Below, piece after piece: positions 1-64,000 of a stretch of DNA of 64,000 bases (within the stretch, counting starts at the first letter, position 1; the number at the start of each line of letters is the position of its first letter). Made by a program: the position numbers and the translations under genes. This DNA comes from Paraescarpia echinospica (Eukaryota > Annelida > Polychaeta > Sabellida > Siboglinidae), in the NCBI GenBank assembly GCA_020002185.1, contig CM034531.1, positions 82,355,360 to 82,419,359 on the forward strand. The letters run 5' to 3'. The notes under the pieces are model-generated. The model saw only the letters and a list, made by a program, of their open reading frames with translations, was not told the DNA's origin and did no database searches.

Positions 1-458
1 AAGGAAAAAAACTAATAATTCCGCTGTACAAAACAATAGTTAGGCCTTGTTTAGAATAGTGTATACAAGCGTGGAGGCCATATTGCAAGAAGGACATTGA
101 TATGCTAGAAAAAGTACAGACAGACTAAAATTATAACAAAACTGAGGGATCTTAGTTACGAAATACGCCTAAAAGTGTGGTTAAACAACACTAGAGACCA
201 GGAGATTGAAAGGAGATCAGACTGAAGTGTTTAAAATACTGAATGGTTATGAAAATATTTATAGAAATATGTTTTTCTCAGTTAAGAAAGATAGAAGGAC
301 TAGAGGACATGAAGTTACATTAGAAAAGGAGCAATGTAGATTAGTTGTAAGAATGTTCTCATTCTCACAAAGGACTGTAAATGAATGAAACAGATTATCT
401 GGTGATTGTGTGGGTTGTAGTAGCGTGAATATGTTTAACAATAAAATAGACACGTACC
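1..458 (+). mobile_element. CR1-like LINE, 3' part (copy 0, cut by window start)
   Basis: Closely matches 7000-7460: end of the reverse transcriptase ORF (SWRPY-type segment, then KDRRTRGHEVTL and SFSQRTVNEW) with point changes, stops and frameshifts. Ends where an AT microsatellite begins. Lies just upstream of the first visible exon and belongs to the preceding intron. Confidence 0.8.
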
Positions 459-505
459 ATATATATATATATATATATATACACTGTATATATGTATATA
501 TATTT
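452..505. repeat. (AT)n-rich microsatellite
   Basis: Alternating AT/TA with a few interruptions, running almost to the acceptor of the exon at 510 and making up its upstream tract. Confidence 0.85.
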
Positions 506-509
506 GCAG

Positions 510-54012
<53,503 letters not shown>

Positions 54013-54064
54013 GACGTGCAAAACCGATCACACGAATATGGGGAGTCTACCAGAATAATGCAAC

Positions 54065-54070
54065 ATTAAA
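54065..54070 (+). promoter_or_regulatory. Candidate poly(A) signal ATTAAA
   Basis: Variant hexamer 53 bp after the TAA at 54010-54012, at a fitting distance for a short 3' UTR. Weak evidence alone. Confidence 0.3.
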
Positions 54071-54727
54071 ACGTGATGTTTAAAAAGCTTCGAAAGCGGA
54101 TGAAGTTGCAACACGTGCATTTGCTCTATTTGGTGCGATGATGCATCACGTGCTCACCTAATAACGTGTATACTTATTGTCTTGTCTTTCGAATCGTGTG
54201 ACTGCACCAACCAACGTGATGTTGTAGTCAACAATTGACCTGTTCATCACCTGACTGACCGTTGTGCAACAAGGTCCGTCAATGAATGTAGTAGTTTTTT
54301 TGTTTTTTTTATTACGAGAAAAACATAACAACATCGCTGTTTGCCTACGTAACGATCAACATTTATTATGCTCGTGACCTCCATCAAACTTTGTCTCTCC
54401 AACACTGTTCACGTATATGTGCATTACTTTAAGAAGGCGGATTGATAGATCACTCTTTCTGGTCATCAGTAAAACATTTGGGTCTAGAATGTCAAGTGTA
54501 CAAATGTCCCCCGCGTGCAACATCCATTGTGATGGCTTGACGGACTTTTTTGCTAAGGAATAGGTCACGTAATGAATATTATGTCAATTACTTTACTGAC
54601 TCGACTTATGTATTACCACCTAACTACAATCGAGCTAGCACACGCGTTCGTACGTGCGTCAGTATGTGCTTGAACATGTGTGAATTAAGAGTTTTTGTAC
54701 CTGTTAAGACTTGGTACCGGACGTTAG

Positions 54728-54960
54728 ACGTAGCAGTTTACTCCAGACATATCATAGCAGTGTACCAGCGGATATAGAATATATTAGGGTTATGGTCGCA
54801 ATTGTTTTAAGCATTTTACAGTTCTTATCGACTTCCGTTACTTTTCAAAATGAAGTTTCACTAAATAATAATTCTGTATTGGCAATACTATTCTAACGCC
54901 AGTTTTCATATTACAATAGAACGTATACATTTTTGCGATTTGTGTGTGTGTGTGTTTGTG
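54728..54960. repeat. Dispersed direct repeat, copy 1
   Basis: About 230 bp (TAGCAGTTTACTCCAGACAT through AGAACGTATACATT) matching 55408-55640, each followed by a TG tract. Confidence 0.85.
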
Positions 54961-55407
54961 TGTGTGCAAGTACGTGTGTGCATGAGTATGAATACATGTG
55001 TACGTACGAACAAACACGTACGTACGTACGCATGCACACAAGCTCGCACATAAACGCGTTAGCTAGAATGCTAAACTATTATATTATTGTTCGAACATTC
55101 GCTCCAAAATGTCGATGAATTTCTGCGGGAACCGGTGTATTATTTGGGATGAATAATAATGTAAGACTACTCACACGTATTAGTTGCCTCGATAAATGGA
55201 CACAATTTAGATAACTTGCAACAACGCAGCGCAGCGTTGAGAAAAATTCAAATTGTCACATCTGTTAACGACAGTTACGAGTACTTCGGGGACCGTCGTT
55301 TGCGTATGTGTGTATTGTATGCAGTGCCATCCGAGAGTCGGCTTTTTGCTTCTTAGAGTACTAATCAAACGTTACATAGACATAAGTAAGTGTGATCTGG
55401 CTGCGTA

Positions 55408-55640
55408 GCAGTTTACTCCAGACATACCATAGTAATATACCAGCGCATATAGAATATATCAGGGTTATGGTCGCAATTGTTTAAGCACCTTACAGTTCTT
55501 ATCGACTTTCTTCACTTTTCAAAAAAGAAGTTTCACTAACTAATAATTATGTATTGACAATAATATTCTAACGTTAGTTTTCATTTTACTAACGTTAGAA
55601 CGTATACATTCTCGCTATATGTGTGCGTGTCTGTGTGTTC
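55408..55640. repeat. Dispersed direct repeat, copy 2
   Basis: Second copy, 680 bp downstream, with scattered differences. No ORF or terminal repeats seen. Confidence 0.85.
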
Positions 55641-56656
55641 GCGCGCGCGAACTAAGGATGCATATATGGTAATGTACATGCACTGCAGGACTGGAAAACA
55701 GTGATGGCTTGAGCTGTTTTCTGCGAGAAGCGATGCAGTATACCAACATTGTAATAATAGTAATACTAATAATATAATTACTTCTTTGGTGTCAATATCC
55801 TCGGGAAATCTTAGATCAGTGGGGCAACAAAACCAAACGATTAGGCATTATCGAGATCGTGTACAATGCGATAGTAGTCAGCGTATCGATGGATGGATGT
55901 GTTAAGAAGCTGGGGAGTTTACACAACATTAAAAAGATCGGTTTTTAGAAGACGGCAAAATGAAACTGTATGTCTTGCTGACTTGCTGATGACATGGAGT
56001 GAATTCCACACAGTTGGTACACTAACCCAGGAACATATCGAGTTCCAGCGTTTGTCTTAACTCTGGGAACAGAAATTAAATTAAAACCAGACGAAATAAG
56101 CAGTCTGGGCTGTCTTGCCTGAGCAAGCATTGAGTGTAGACATGCGGATGAAAGAGTTTTATAGATAAAAAAGGAATTTGCAAATAATAGTCTGCTGCTA
56201 ACAAAAGAGCCTGATGCTAAAACAAGTGTGTTTATTGTATCATGACATTTAATGTTACTGATGTGTGAAAAAGTGATGGATTTATAACAACCGAGTGTGC
56301 AGTTGAAGCTTGACCAAGCAGTAATGCTCATAAATCAACCGTATGTACAATACTGTATCATTTTGTGTCATGTATACTCCATTGTATATTAACCATCTTA
56401 ACGATTCAGTTATGAGTGATAACGGGTTATATACTACATTATTAATACTGATACTTAACTAATAATAATATGTTATTTGTGGTGTGGGGTACTAGAATAA
56501 AAAGTAACTGCAGTTGCATGTCTGCGTTTGTGATACATTGCAATGGGATTCTTCCCCAACAGACCCTCAGTACATCTGACTTCATGTGGCGTTCTGTAGG
56601 GCCTGCATACACAATGAAGTTTAAAATACAATGAATAATAAAGCGTTTATTGTATG

Positions 56657-56845
<189 letters not shown>

Positions 56846-57295
56846 GAGTCACCCTCGCAAACCAGGGCTGTTTGCCATGCAAAACTAGCCCTGGCTGATC
56901 CCCTACGCGAAGTGGGGAAGTTAGCTGAGTCAAACTGGTAATTGACTGCATCACCCGTGAGAACAGCGCAAATACCCGCCCCAATTTGAAGACGAATAAA
57001 CGACTTCTGGGAATCCCAATATATAATGACCCGTTCGCCCATTAGCACGCGAGCAGCTGAGCGGTATTGTGTATTCGAATAATTGCTTCTACTTCCTAAA
57101 CATTGCATGTAACACGAGCCACGGTTGGTTGAAATTAGTTTTATTATGACCAACTGTCCTGCCGACATCCACAGATCCAGTGAGCGATTTCATAGGCTGA
57201 GCTTAAATTCAGAGTTTCGCAAAGCGATCAGCCAGGGAGTATTGCTGACTAGCACTGACGTAATCAGCAGCAGCGACCCCTGGCGATCGAGGGTG

Positions 57296-57425
57296 GTGTG
57301 AGAGCGCGCGCGCATGTGTGTGTGTGGTGTGTTTGTGTGTGTGAGTGCGTGTGGTGTGTGTTTGCGTGCGTGTGTGTGTGTGTGTGTGTGTGTCTGCACG
57401 TGTGTATGTATGTATGGGTGTGTGT
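57296..57425. repeat. (TG)n / GC-rich simple repeat
   Basis: GTGTGTG with GCGC, GTTT and TATG interruptions. Confidence 0.88.
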
Positions 57426-58289
57426 TTAAGGATGATGCATAAAACACAACGTTAATATACAACTAAACTATAAATAGTACGTGCATATGGTAAAATTATG
57501 TCTTAGATGTTCTTCTCTCCTAAAAGATGAGCCCAGAAGCGCAGGGAGTGCGCTTACAATCAATGTCAAGCACATTTTAGAGACATGCGGTGAAAACGTT
57601 TGTGGGCAACATGTTCAAGTTGGATCCTGTTGAAACATACTGTATTGGACCATATCCATATCCCTATCGGGCGGGTATAATATGTGTACTCGTAGATCGT
57701 TAGTTGTGGCAAAATGGCAGCGATGGTTTCTGGTTACCATCCCTCTCAGCCTTGGTGATGTCTAACATCATCTCCGTAATGTTCAAGTATGACAATCATA
57801 CACACACGCACGCACGCACGCAAGCAAGCACACACACATATACATATATATACATGAGTCAGTTGTGTCACTACTGGTCGAATAGCGGAATTTCACCGAC
57901 ACCACAGTGAGTTACTAGAAACGATTGGAAACAGTGTGCTGCACTGTACAGTGCCACCGGTCCCCCATTCACTATTGGCAATAATAAAAGTATAATTGCT
58001 CACGGCTAACATGGCAGCGTCTGTGAAGCTATGTCCCGCAGCTGGCACACACAGGCCTTACAGCGGTAACTAGAATACACCGGTCAACTCTCCCGTGAAA
58101 TACAAGTGTCCCGGATTTTGGGTGTGTCTCCCGGTAAAGGCAAATCTCCCTGATTTTCTATGAAAATCTCCAAAAGCAAACCCCCCTCCCCCTTTCGATG
58201 TGAAGATCTGAGACAGCGCGACACTGATGAATCTCCCGGATTTCAAAAAAAAGTTGGCAAAGTTGGCCGGTATACTAGAATAACATGTC

Positions 58290-59266
58290 AACTTACAATG
58301 TCCACTGTAGCATTGGTCGTTCTCCGAGCTTTGTGTATTGTCTTCTGCTGCCCGCTGCACTGTGCAGTTGTCTTCCGGGTTAATCCACAGAGATGTCCCG
58401 TCATTAGCTTCCTTTGTAGGCCTACTGATCATTAGCAGCGGGCCGCCATGGCGCACAGTAACAGTGACGTCATTTACGTGGTTACGGACGTACTGCTGCG
58501 CATAGCCACTGGTCGTCGTCACTGTAATGCCGCGATCAGCGACTTGACCGGTGTTTGACAAAGGCTTTACGGCGCCTAAGACCTCGTCGTTCCCATCCTC
58601 ATGCACTGGCCCATCCACCTTCTTCTCGCGTTTGTCTACTGCCTGGAGTTTCAGAGTGTTGTTGAGCAGCCACTCCCTGGTCACCAGGTCCAGCTCGGCG
58701 ATGCCAGTCTCTCCGTGTGGAGCACCGTAGAGAGTGCATTGGCTGATAACATGGTCTGCTGTTTGCTGGGCCGCACCGTATTCACAGGTAGCATTTTCGC
58801 ATAGTCCCCAACTGTGTATACTAGCATTGAAACGTGCAACTCCCGTTCGCAGACGGTTCACCTTCGTCCAAGCCTTTCGCGGGAGGTCGGAATCCGCACA
58901 GTGCACATGTGGTTCTGGAATGAACCTAAGTAGAGAGGTTGGTTTGGACAGCCAGTCCTCTCTCCATGCGGGTGATATCCAATGTGCTATTGTTTCCCTG
59001 GGGCCCAGACATGTCATGAGTTCATGTGCCTGGCTGTCGAAGGGGTTCCTCTTTTGCCCAACCACCGAGTGCGCCGCTCTCGCAGCAACTCTCCTGTGGG
59101 CCTGAGGCAGCACGGAACACCTCCACACGAACGAGTCTGTCCTCGAGCGGGTCTGGTGATCTACTCTCCACCCTAGACTAGTGATGCATCGTAGGTTGCG
59201 GTCATAGAGATGAGGATTCCTGCCACCGATGTAGTGGGTATATTCAGCACTGGCAAACAGATTCAA
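58290..59266 (-). mobile_element. Jockey/I-type LINE ORF2 C-terminal fragment
   Basis: Part of a 398-codon open minus-strand frame ending at 58070. Residues about 110-190 read LRFIPEPHVHC, LPRKAWTKVNRLRTGVARF, then HSWGLCENATCEYGAAQQTA and DHVISQC, the C-terminal 'LPR..W..lNrlRtG..r....l..Wgl..s..C.CG...qT..Hi...C' segment with its Cys/His cluster seen in many non-LTR ORF2 proteins. Reverse transcriptase itself is missing. The last 70 codons (58070-58290) are Gly/Phe-rich and look like read-through into unrelated repeat DNA. Confidence 0.75.
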
Positions 59267-59414
59267 CAGGCGACCGGACCACAGGTGAGGGAACTTGGGG
59301 AAAGGGGGGCAGCTGCCCCCTGGAGACAGACATACGGTTCTGCCCCCCTCCCAGTAAATATGAGCCTGAATGTGGGGTTTTGGGCGAATCTCAAGTGGAA
59401 ATGCAATTGGAGGT

Positions 59415-62205
59415 TTGTGTTGAGCTTATAAATTTAGAACGTCGCTGCGAAATAAAATTCAATAGCACACACACACACACACACACATCTCCGTATTTCG
59501 ATATTGACCCAAATATATTAGGCATCACTAAATCATGGGCACACGAAGACATGGTAGATGCTGAACTAGCCCTATCAGGTTATGTCATGTTCAGAAAGGA
59601 CAGACAAGAGAGAAGGGGAGGCGGGGTCATTCAATATATTAAACAATATATACAAGCATATGAAGTACGACTGAAAAGTGAAGCAGATTACGTGGAAGCT
59701 ATTGGGTGGAGCATAGTTACCAGAAAGTCAACATTAACAATAGGACTAGTTCATCGAAGTCCTAGCATACGACAAGAGGATGATGTAACTGCACAATGCT
59801 ATAAAGGAGATGAGTAAAGTGGAATGTATTATAATGGGTGATGATTTTAATCACGGACATTTTCAGTGGAAATTACTAGAGAGTGCTGGAGGTGATGACC
59901 AACAGTTTCTGCTTGTAATGCAGGACTGTTTTCTTACTCAACATGTTGTCTTCTCAGAAGGAATTACTTGATACGGTGAAAGTATACGAACTTCTGGGAT
60001 CTAGTGATCATAACCAGATCCATTTTAATATAAAAGTACAATCAGGGAATAATAATAAAAAGCAACGGAGATGAAACTTCAACAAAGGCAAATATAAACA
60101 GATCACAAAATATTTAGCACACAGAGATTGGACTACCTTAATGAAGAACAAGACAGCAACATAATGTTGTACCGTTTTGAAAGATAAGATTGAGGGTACT
60201 GTTGAAAGATTTGTTTCCCTGAAAACGCATGGAAACGATCCAGGAAGAAATACCTTTCAAAGGAGGCTGTACGTAAGATTGCTTACAAACAAATTATGTG
60301 AAGAGTTTATAGAGACACTGGAAATATAGAAGACTACAACTACAGAGGCCATTAACATAGCTACAGCCGAAATTAGAAAATGTACATGAACCTTTGAGCA
60401 AAAATTGGCGAATGATTAAACAAATGACAGCAATAGTTTCTACGCGCTTATGTAAGAAGAAAACAGGTTCGAGATAAAGTGGGACCACTTGAAAACAGAG
60501 CTGCAAACGTAATATCTTTTCGGTTTCAGACGGCAGAGGCCCTGAATGAGTATTTCAGCTCAGTGTTTACCACAGAAGATATCAGTTCACTGCCAGTATC
60601 AGTTACTAAATTCGAGGAGGGTGAATCAGATCATTTAGGGCAGTTGTTTATTACTCCTGAAATGACATGAAGGAAAATTAAGAAGATGAACGAAAACAAA
60701 TCACCTGGAGTTGATGGGATACCACCGAAACTGCTTAAGGTAATTGTAGAGCAAATCAGTACACCACTTGCTATATATTTTTAATTTGTCGCTTAAAGAG
60801 GGAATCGTTCCACTAAAATGGAAAGAAGCAAATATTACGTCATTATTTAAAAAGGCATCGAAGAGCAAGACGGAGAATTACAGACCAGTTAGCTTAAAAT
60901 CAGTTTTATGCAAAATATACACCATATGGTGGAAATCCTTGTAAAACACAAATTAATAAATGAATCTCAACATGGGTTCCTAAAAGCTAGGTCGTGTTTA
61001 ACCAATATGTTGTTTTGTTGAAGAAATTACAAAGTGGGTAAACGATGGGTCACCAGTGGATGTTGTCTAGTTAGATTGTCAGAAAGCATTTGATAAAGTG
61101 CCACATCAAAGATTGTTGCTTAAATTTAAATCACCTGGTATAGGGGATGGTGTGAACAGCTGGTTGACAGACAGAAGACAGAGTAATAGTAGAGGGGGAG
61201 ATTTCAAACTGGAAACCAGTTTTGGGTGGAGTGCCACAGGGGTCAGTATTGGGACCTGTATTATTCGTGATATATAGAAATGATTTGGATGATGATGTAT
61301 CAAGCAAAGTACTGAAATTTGCAGACGATACAAGTGTTCAGAAGAGTTAAAACAGGTGCAGATAAACACTTACTACAAGATGATCAAGCCAAATGGTATG
61401 AAAAATAGCAAATATTATTCAATTTTGGGAAATGTAAATGCATCCATATAGGACATAGTAATGCTGACAAAGAATACATAATGGGGGATACTATATTAGG
61501 TAAAACTGTAAAAGAAAAGGATTTAGGAGTGACAGTTTGTGCTGATATGAAAGTTTCAGAGAAAGTGTAATTGCTGCTTCAAAGGGTAACCAAATACTAG
61601 GGCTAATTAGAAGAAATATCACGTATAAGGAGAAACAGCTGATTGTACCACTGTAGAAAGCAATAGATAGACCTCATGTGGAATATCGGATACAAGCATG
61701 GAGGCCATATCGTAAGGACATAAGTCAAGCTAAAAAGAGCACAACGAAGACCAACTAAGCTGATTCCTGAACTGAAAGATCTGAGTTATGAAAGACGCCT
61801 ATTAGAATATGTGTATTGACAACAATAGAGACTAGAAGACTAAGATAAGAGGAGACCAATTGGAACTTTTTAAAATATTGAATGGTTATGAAGATATCGA
61901 TAGAAATATTTTCTTCAAATTTAAAGAAGGCTGTAGAACCAGAGGGAACAATGCAGTATGTCAAAGAAAACTATAGGTTAGATGTTCAAAAATTCTCACT
62001 CTCTCTCAGAGGACAATAAATGACTGGAACAAATTATCTGATGATTGTGTTAATGCTAGCAATGTGAATATGTTCAAAAATAAAATTGTCAGCTATTTGG
62101 GGAGGGCGGGCTATACATAGGTGGAAAATTGTTGGACTCTCGATAAGCCAAAGGCTTTCTTGTTATAATGTTGAATCTTGCTAAATCTTGTTAAATCTGT
62201 CACTT
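59415..62205 (+). mobile_element. CR1-like LINE, 5'-truncated (copy 3)
   Basis: Begins within the endonuclease (FDIDPNILGITKSWAHEDM, then YVMFRKDRQERRGGGV), interrupted at its start by (AC)n at 59466. The RT part has [28 protein letters not shown] and intact FADDTSV at about 61320. Ends with the GATAAGCCAAAGGCTTTC tail and CTTGTTAAAT repeats at 62190-62203. Numerous stops. The only copy here that keeps the FADD motif in context. Confidence 0.87.
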
Positions 62206-62576
62206 AGCCAAATTGAGGCAAACACCACACCGGATTTCCCCAGCCGCCGCATCTCCCCGTCTCGTGTGATGGCACTGTCAAGGTACACAAACTCAACCAC
62301 TAGCAGTACATGCGAACTACCCGCAGTCTGCAGGTGTTGGCCCAATTTCACTTGGGTTATCACAGCAGATGCCTGCCTTCCTCCATGTGATCCTCTCTCA
62401 CTGTCTTGTGTACGCTGGTGTTCAGTTGTCAGATTCGTAACTGCCGCAGGGATGCACCAACAATTAACGATGCGACTGCTGGTTCCACAACAGTACTCTT
62501 CTCTCCCTCGTTGTCGGCGTGGCTCAGCCTCGTCGCTCGGTGCATCGCTACTGCTGCAGTCAGCCACCTGTTTCAC
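62181..62576 (-). mobile_element. Possible LINE RT fragment
   Basis: Minus strand: VEFVYLDSAITRDGEMRR resembles the 'F.YLGS.I..DG....ei..Ri' block after the RT active site in several LINE clades. The rest of the 131-codon frame is not recognised. Confidence 0.45.
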
Positions 62577-62787
62577 AACAACCGGTTTCCGTAACGTTGA
62601 TAGTGATGCTTTTGTTGTTTAGTCTCGCTCGTGTAGCACCTAGCAGGCGTTTAAAAAAAATGGTGGTAATCGCTGCTAGATCTGTTTAGAGGATGCAATA
62701 CAAGTGCTCTTGCAGTAGGGTTGTCTACGTATTCCCGTTTAGACATCATGATAAAATGACAACTAATGAGACGAGCGCACCAAGTTT

Positions 62788-63375
62788 ACTGCACAGTTCT
62801 TTATGCTCTTGTGCATACTACATAGATCATGTTTCTTCCCAATGCACAGTTCTTTATACTACTGTACATACTGCATTGATCAGGTATCTCCCCAATGCAC
62901 AGTTCTTTATACTACTGTACATACTACATAGATCATGTTTCTTCCCAATGCACAGTTCTTTATGCTCTTGTACATACTGCATTGATCAGGTATCTCCCCA
63001 ATGCACAGTTCTTTATACTACTGTACATACTACATAGATCATGTTTCTTCCCAATGCACAGTTCTTTATGCTCTTGTACATACTGCATTGATCAGGTATC
63101 TCCCCAATGCACAGTTCTTTATACTACTGTACATACTACATAGATCATGTTTCTTCCCAATGCACAGTTCTTTATGCTCTTGTACATACTGCGTTGATCA
63201 GGTATCTCCCCAATGCACAGTTCTTTATACTATTGTACATACTACATAGATCATGTATCTTCCCAATGCACAGTTCTTTATGCTCTTGTACATACTAAAT
63301 AGATCATGTATCTTCCCAATGCACAGTTCTTTATACTATTGTACATACTACATAGATCATGTATCTTCACAATGC
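62788..63375. repeat. 53-bp minisatellite with 106-bp higher-order period
   Basis: Eleven monomers sharing AATGCACAGTTCTTTAT. Two types alternate: one with GCTCTTGTACATACTGCATT then GATCAGGTATCTCC, the other with ACTACTGTACATACTACATA then GATCATGTTTCTT. The alternation gives the 106-bp period; the last monomers are more alike. Confidence 0.93.
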
Positions 63376-63479
63376 ACACATCTGAAAGGAGCGAGTTAGT
63401 TAGAAATGGAAGAAGCCCTTGATTGCTAGACAATGTTCCAAAAACAAGCACAGATATTGAAGACAGGAACATCGTATCC

Positions 63480-64000
63480 CAATTTATTACATATTACAAC
63501 TATGAACATAACTCTGACATGTAACTATAACAAATAGAAAATGAACATGCCACAGTACATAATGCAGGAGATTTTTATAGAATCCAATGGTGTTCGCTTC
63601 TGTTAACGTGATTGAACAGCTGCTAATCTAAAATTAAAAGGTAGAAAACAACACCAGAAATATAAACACAATATTGCTTCATTTCCCTCATTGTAACAAA
63701 AACTGACAAACTACAGAAAACTCATACATTGTTTATCCATTTACTACAAATCCCATTTAATTACAGTAAGTAATTCTTATTACTATATATATCAGTAATT
63801 ATGATCAATACAGTCACATTTCCAGATACAATAAACGAGACTTGTTTGTTAAAAAGGAAAATATATACAAAGTGTCTGTTTTTAGATCTGGGAAAATGCC
63901 TTCATTGTCTTGACCTAAAGACCCAACACTATAATACAGCCTTCTCAAGAACCACAAACAACTTACCATCAGTTATAGCATTAAGAAATACTGCTTCACC
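63480..64000. other. AT-rich DNA, nothing identified
   Basis: No coding frame or repeat recognised up to the window end. Confidence 0.55.

Noticed and set aside
55945..56331. 128-codon minus-strand frame
   Set aside because: No known motif, odd hydrophobic composition and no supporting splice or promoter context; not reported as a gene.
62693..63298. Repeat-encoded frames of 63-114 codons, and the thought of a CRISPR-like array
   Set aside because: The 53-bp units are contiguous with no spacers and the period is not a multiple of three; it is a eukaryotic minisatellite.

Overview
This is animal DNA from one locus: a very long, intron-rich, repeat-laden gene with GT-AG introns. There is no sign of prokaryotic sequence. 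Three things suggest a marine invertebrate, probably a lophotrochozoan (annelid, mollusc or brachiopod): the mobile-element mix (CR1-like LINEs whose ORF1 has PHD-like and esterase-like parts, a Ty3/Gypsy element, hAT/DUF4371-type remnants), the abundant (TG)n tracts, and the predicted protein. The species cannot be fixed from the sequence alone.

One host gene fills positions about 510 to 54012 on the + strand. Its 5' end, including the signal peptide, lies outside the window. I can follow about 50 exons, nearly all joined by matching splice phases, giving about 2,200 codons. In order they encode: NIDO domain (510-4467), AMOP domain (4745-8051), VWD module with a GDPH motif and its C-terminal companion region (11067-13831), a cadherin/Ig-like beta domain (17201-18224), a long run of EGF and calcium-binding EGF modules (18058-43720; the last 19 are single-exon, phase 1-1), two SEA domains each with a GSVVV-type self-cleavage motif (47749-50464), a 21-nt microexon, a transmembrane exon (52117-52249) and a short cytoplasmic tail whose 3' exons have more than one open arrangement. 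The product looks like a MUC4-like membrane mucin or adhesion protein that also carries the SEA module typical of other membrane mucins.

The EGF part has grown by internal duplication. A four-exon cassette of about 2.3-2.4 kb is repeated from 24436 to 29938, and a larger unit (29825-37487 versus 37878-42527) is repeated next to it, introns included. Because the two large copies are paralogous, each serves as an empty-site control for insertions in the other: a Ty3/Gypsy element (30710-34601) is only in the first copy, and a LINE fragment (about 39157-40016) plus a short SINE-like insert (about 38877-38990) only in the second.

The introns hold most of the remaining sequence: four same-strand CR1-like LINE segments (1-458, 5666-7590, 43980-47640 and, beyond the gene, 59415-62205), a 2.1-kb terminal-inverted-repeat transposon with a decayed ORF (13889-15988), a 222-bp MITE (22141-22362), hAT remnants, and many microsatellites, one being (AC)n of about 140 bp just upstream of an EGF exon. 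Downstream of the gene (54.1-64 kb) I see no host gene, only retroelement fragments, duplicated segments and a 53-bp minisatellite with a 106-bp higher-order period (62788-63375).
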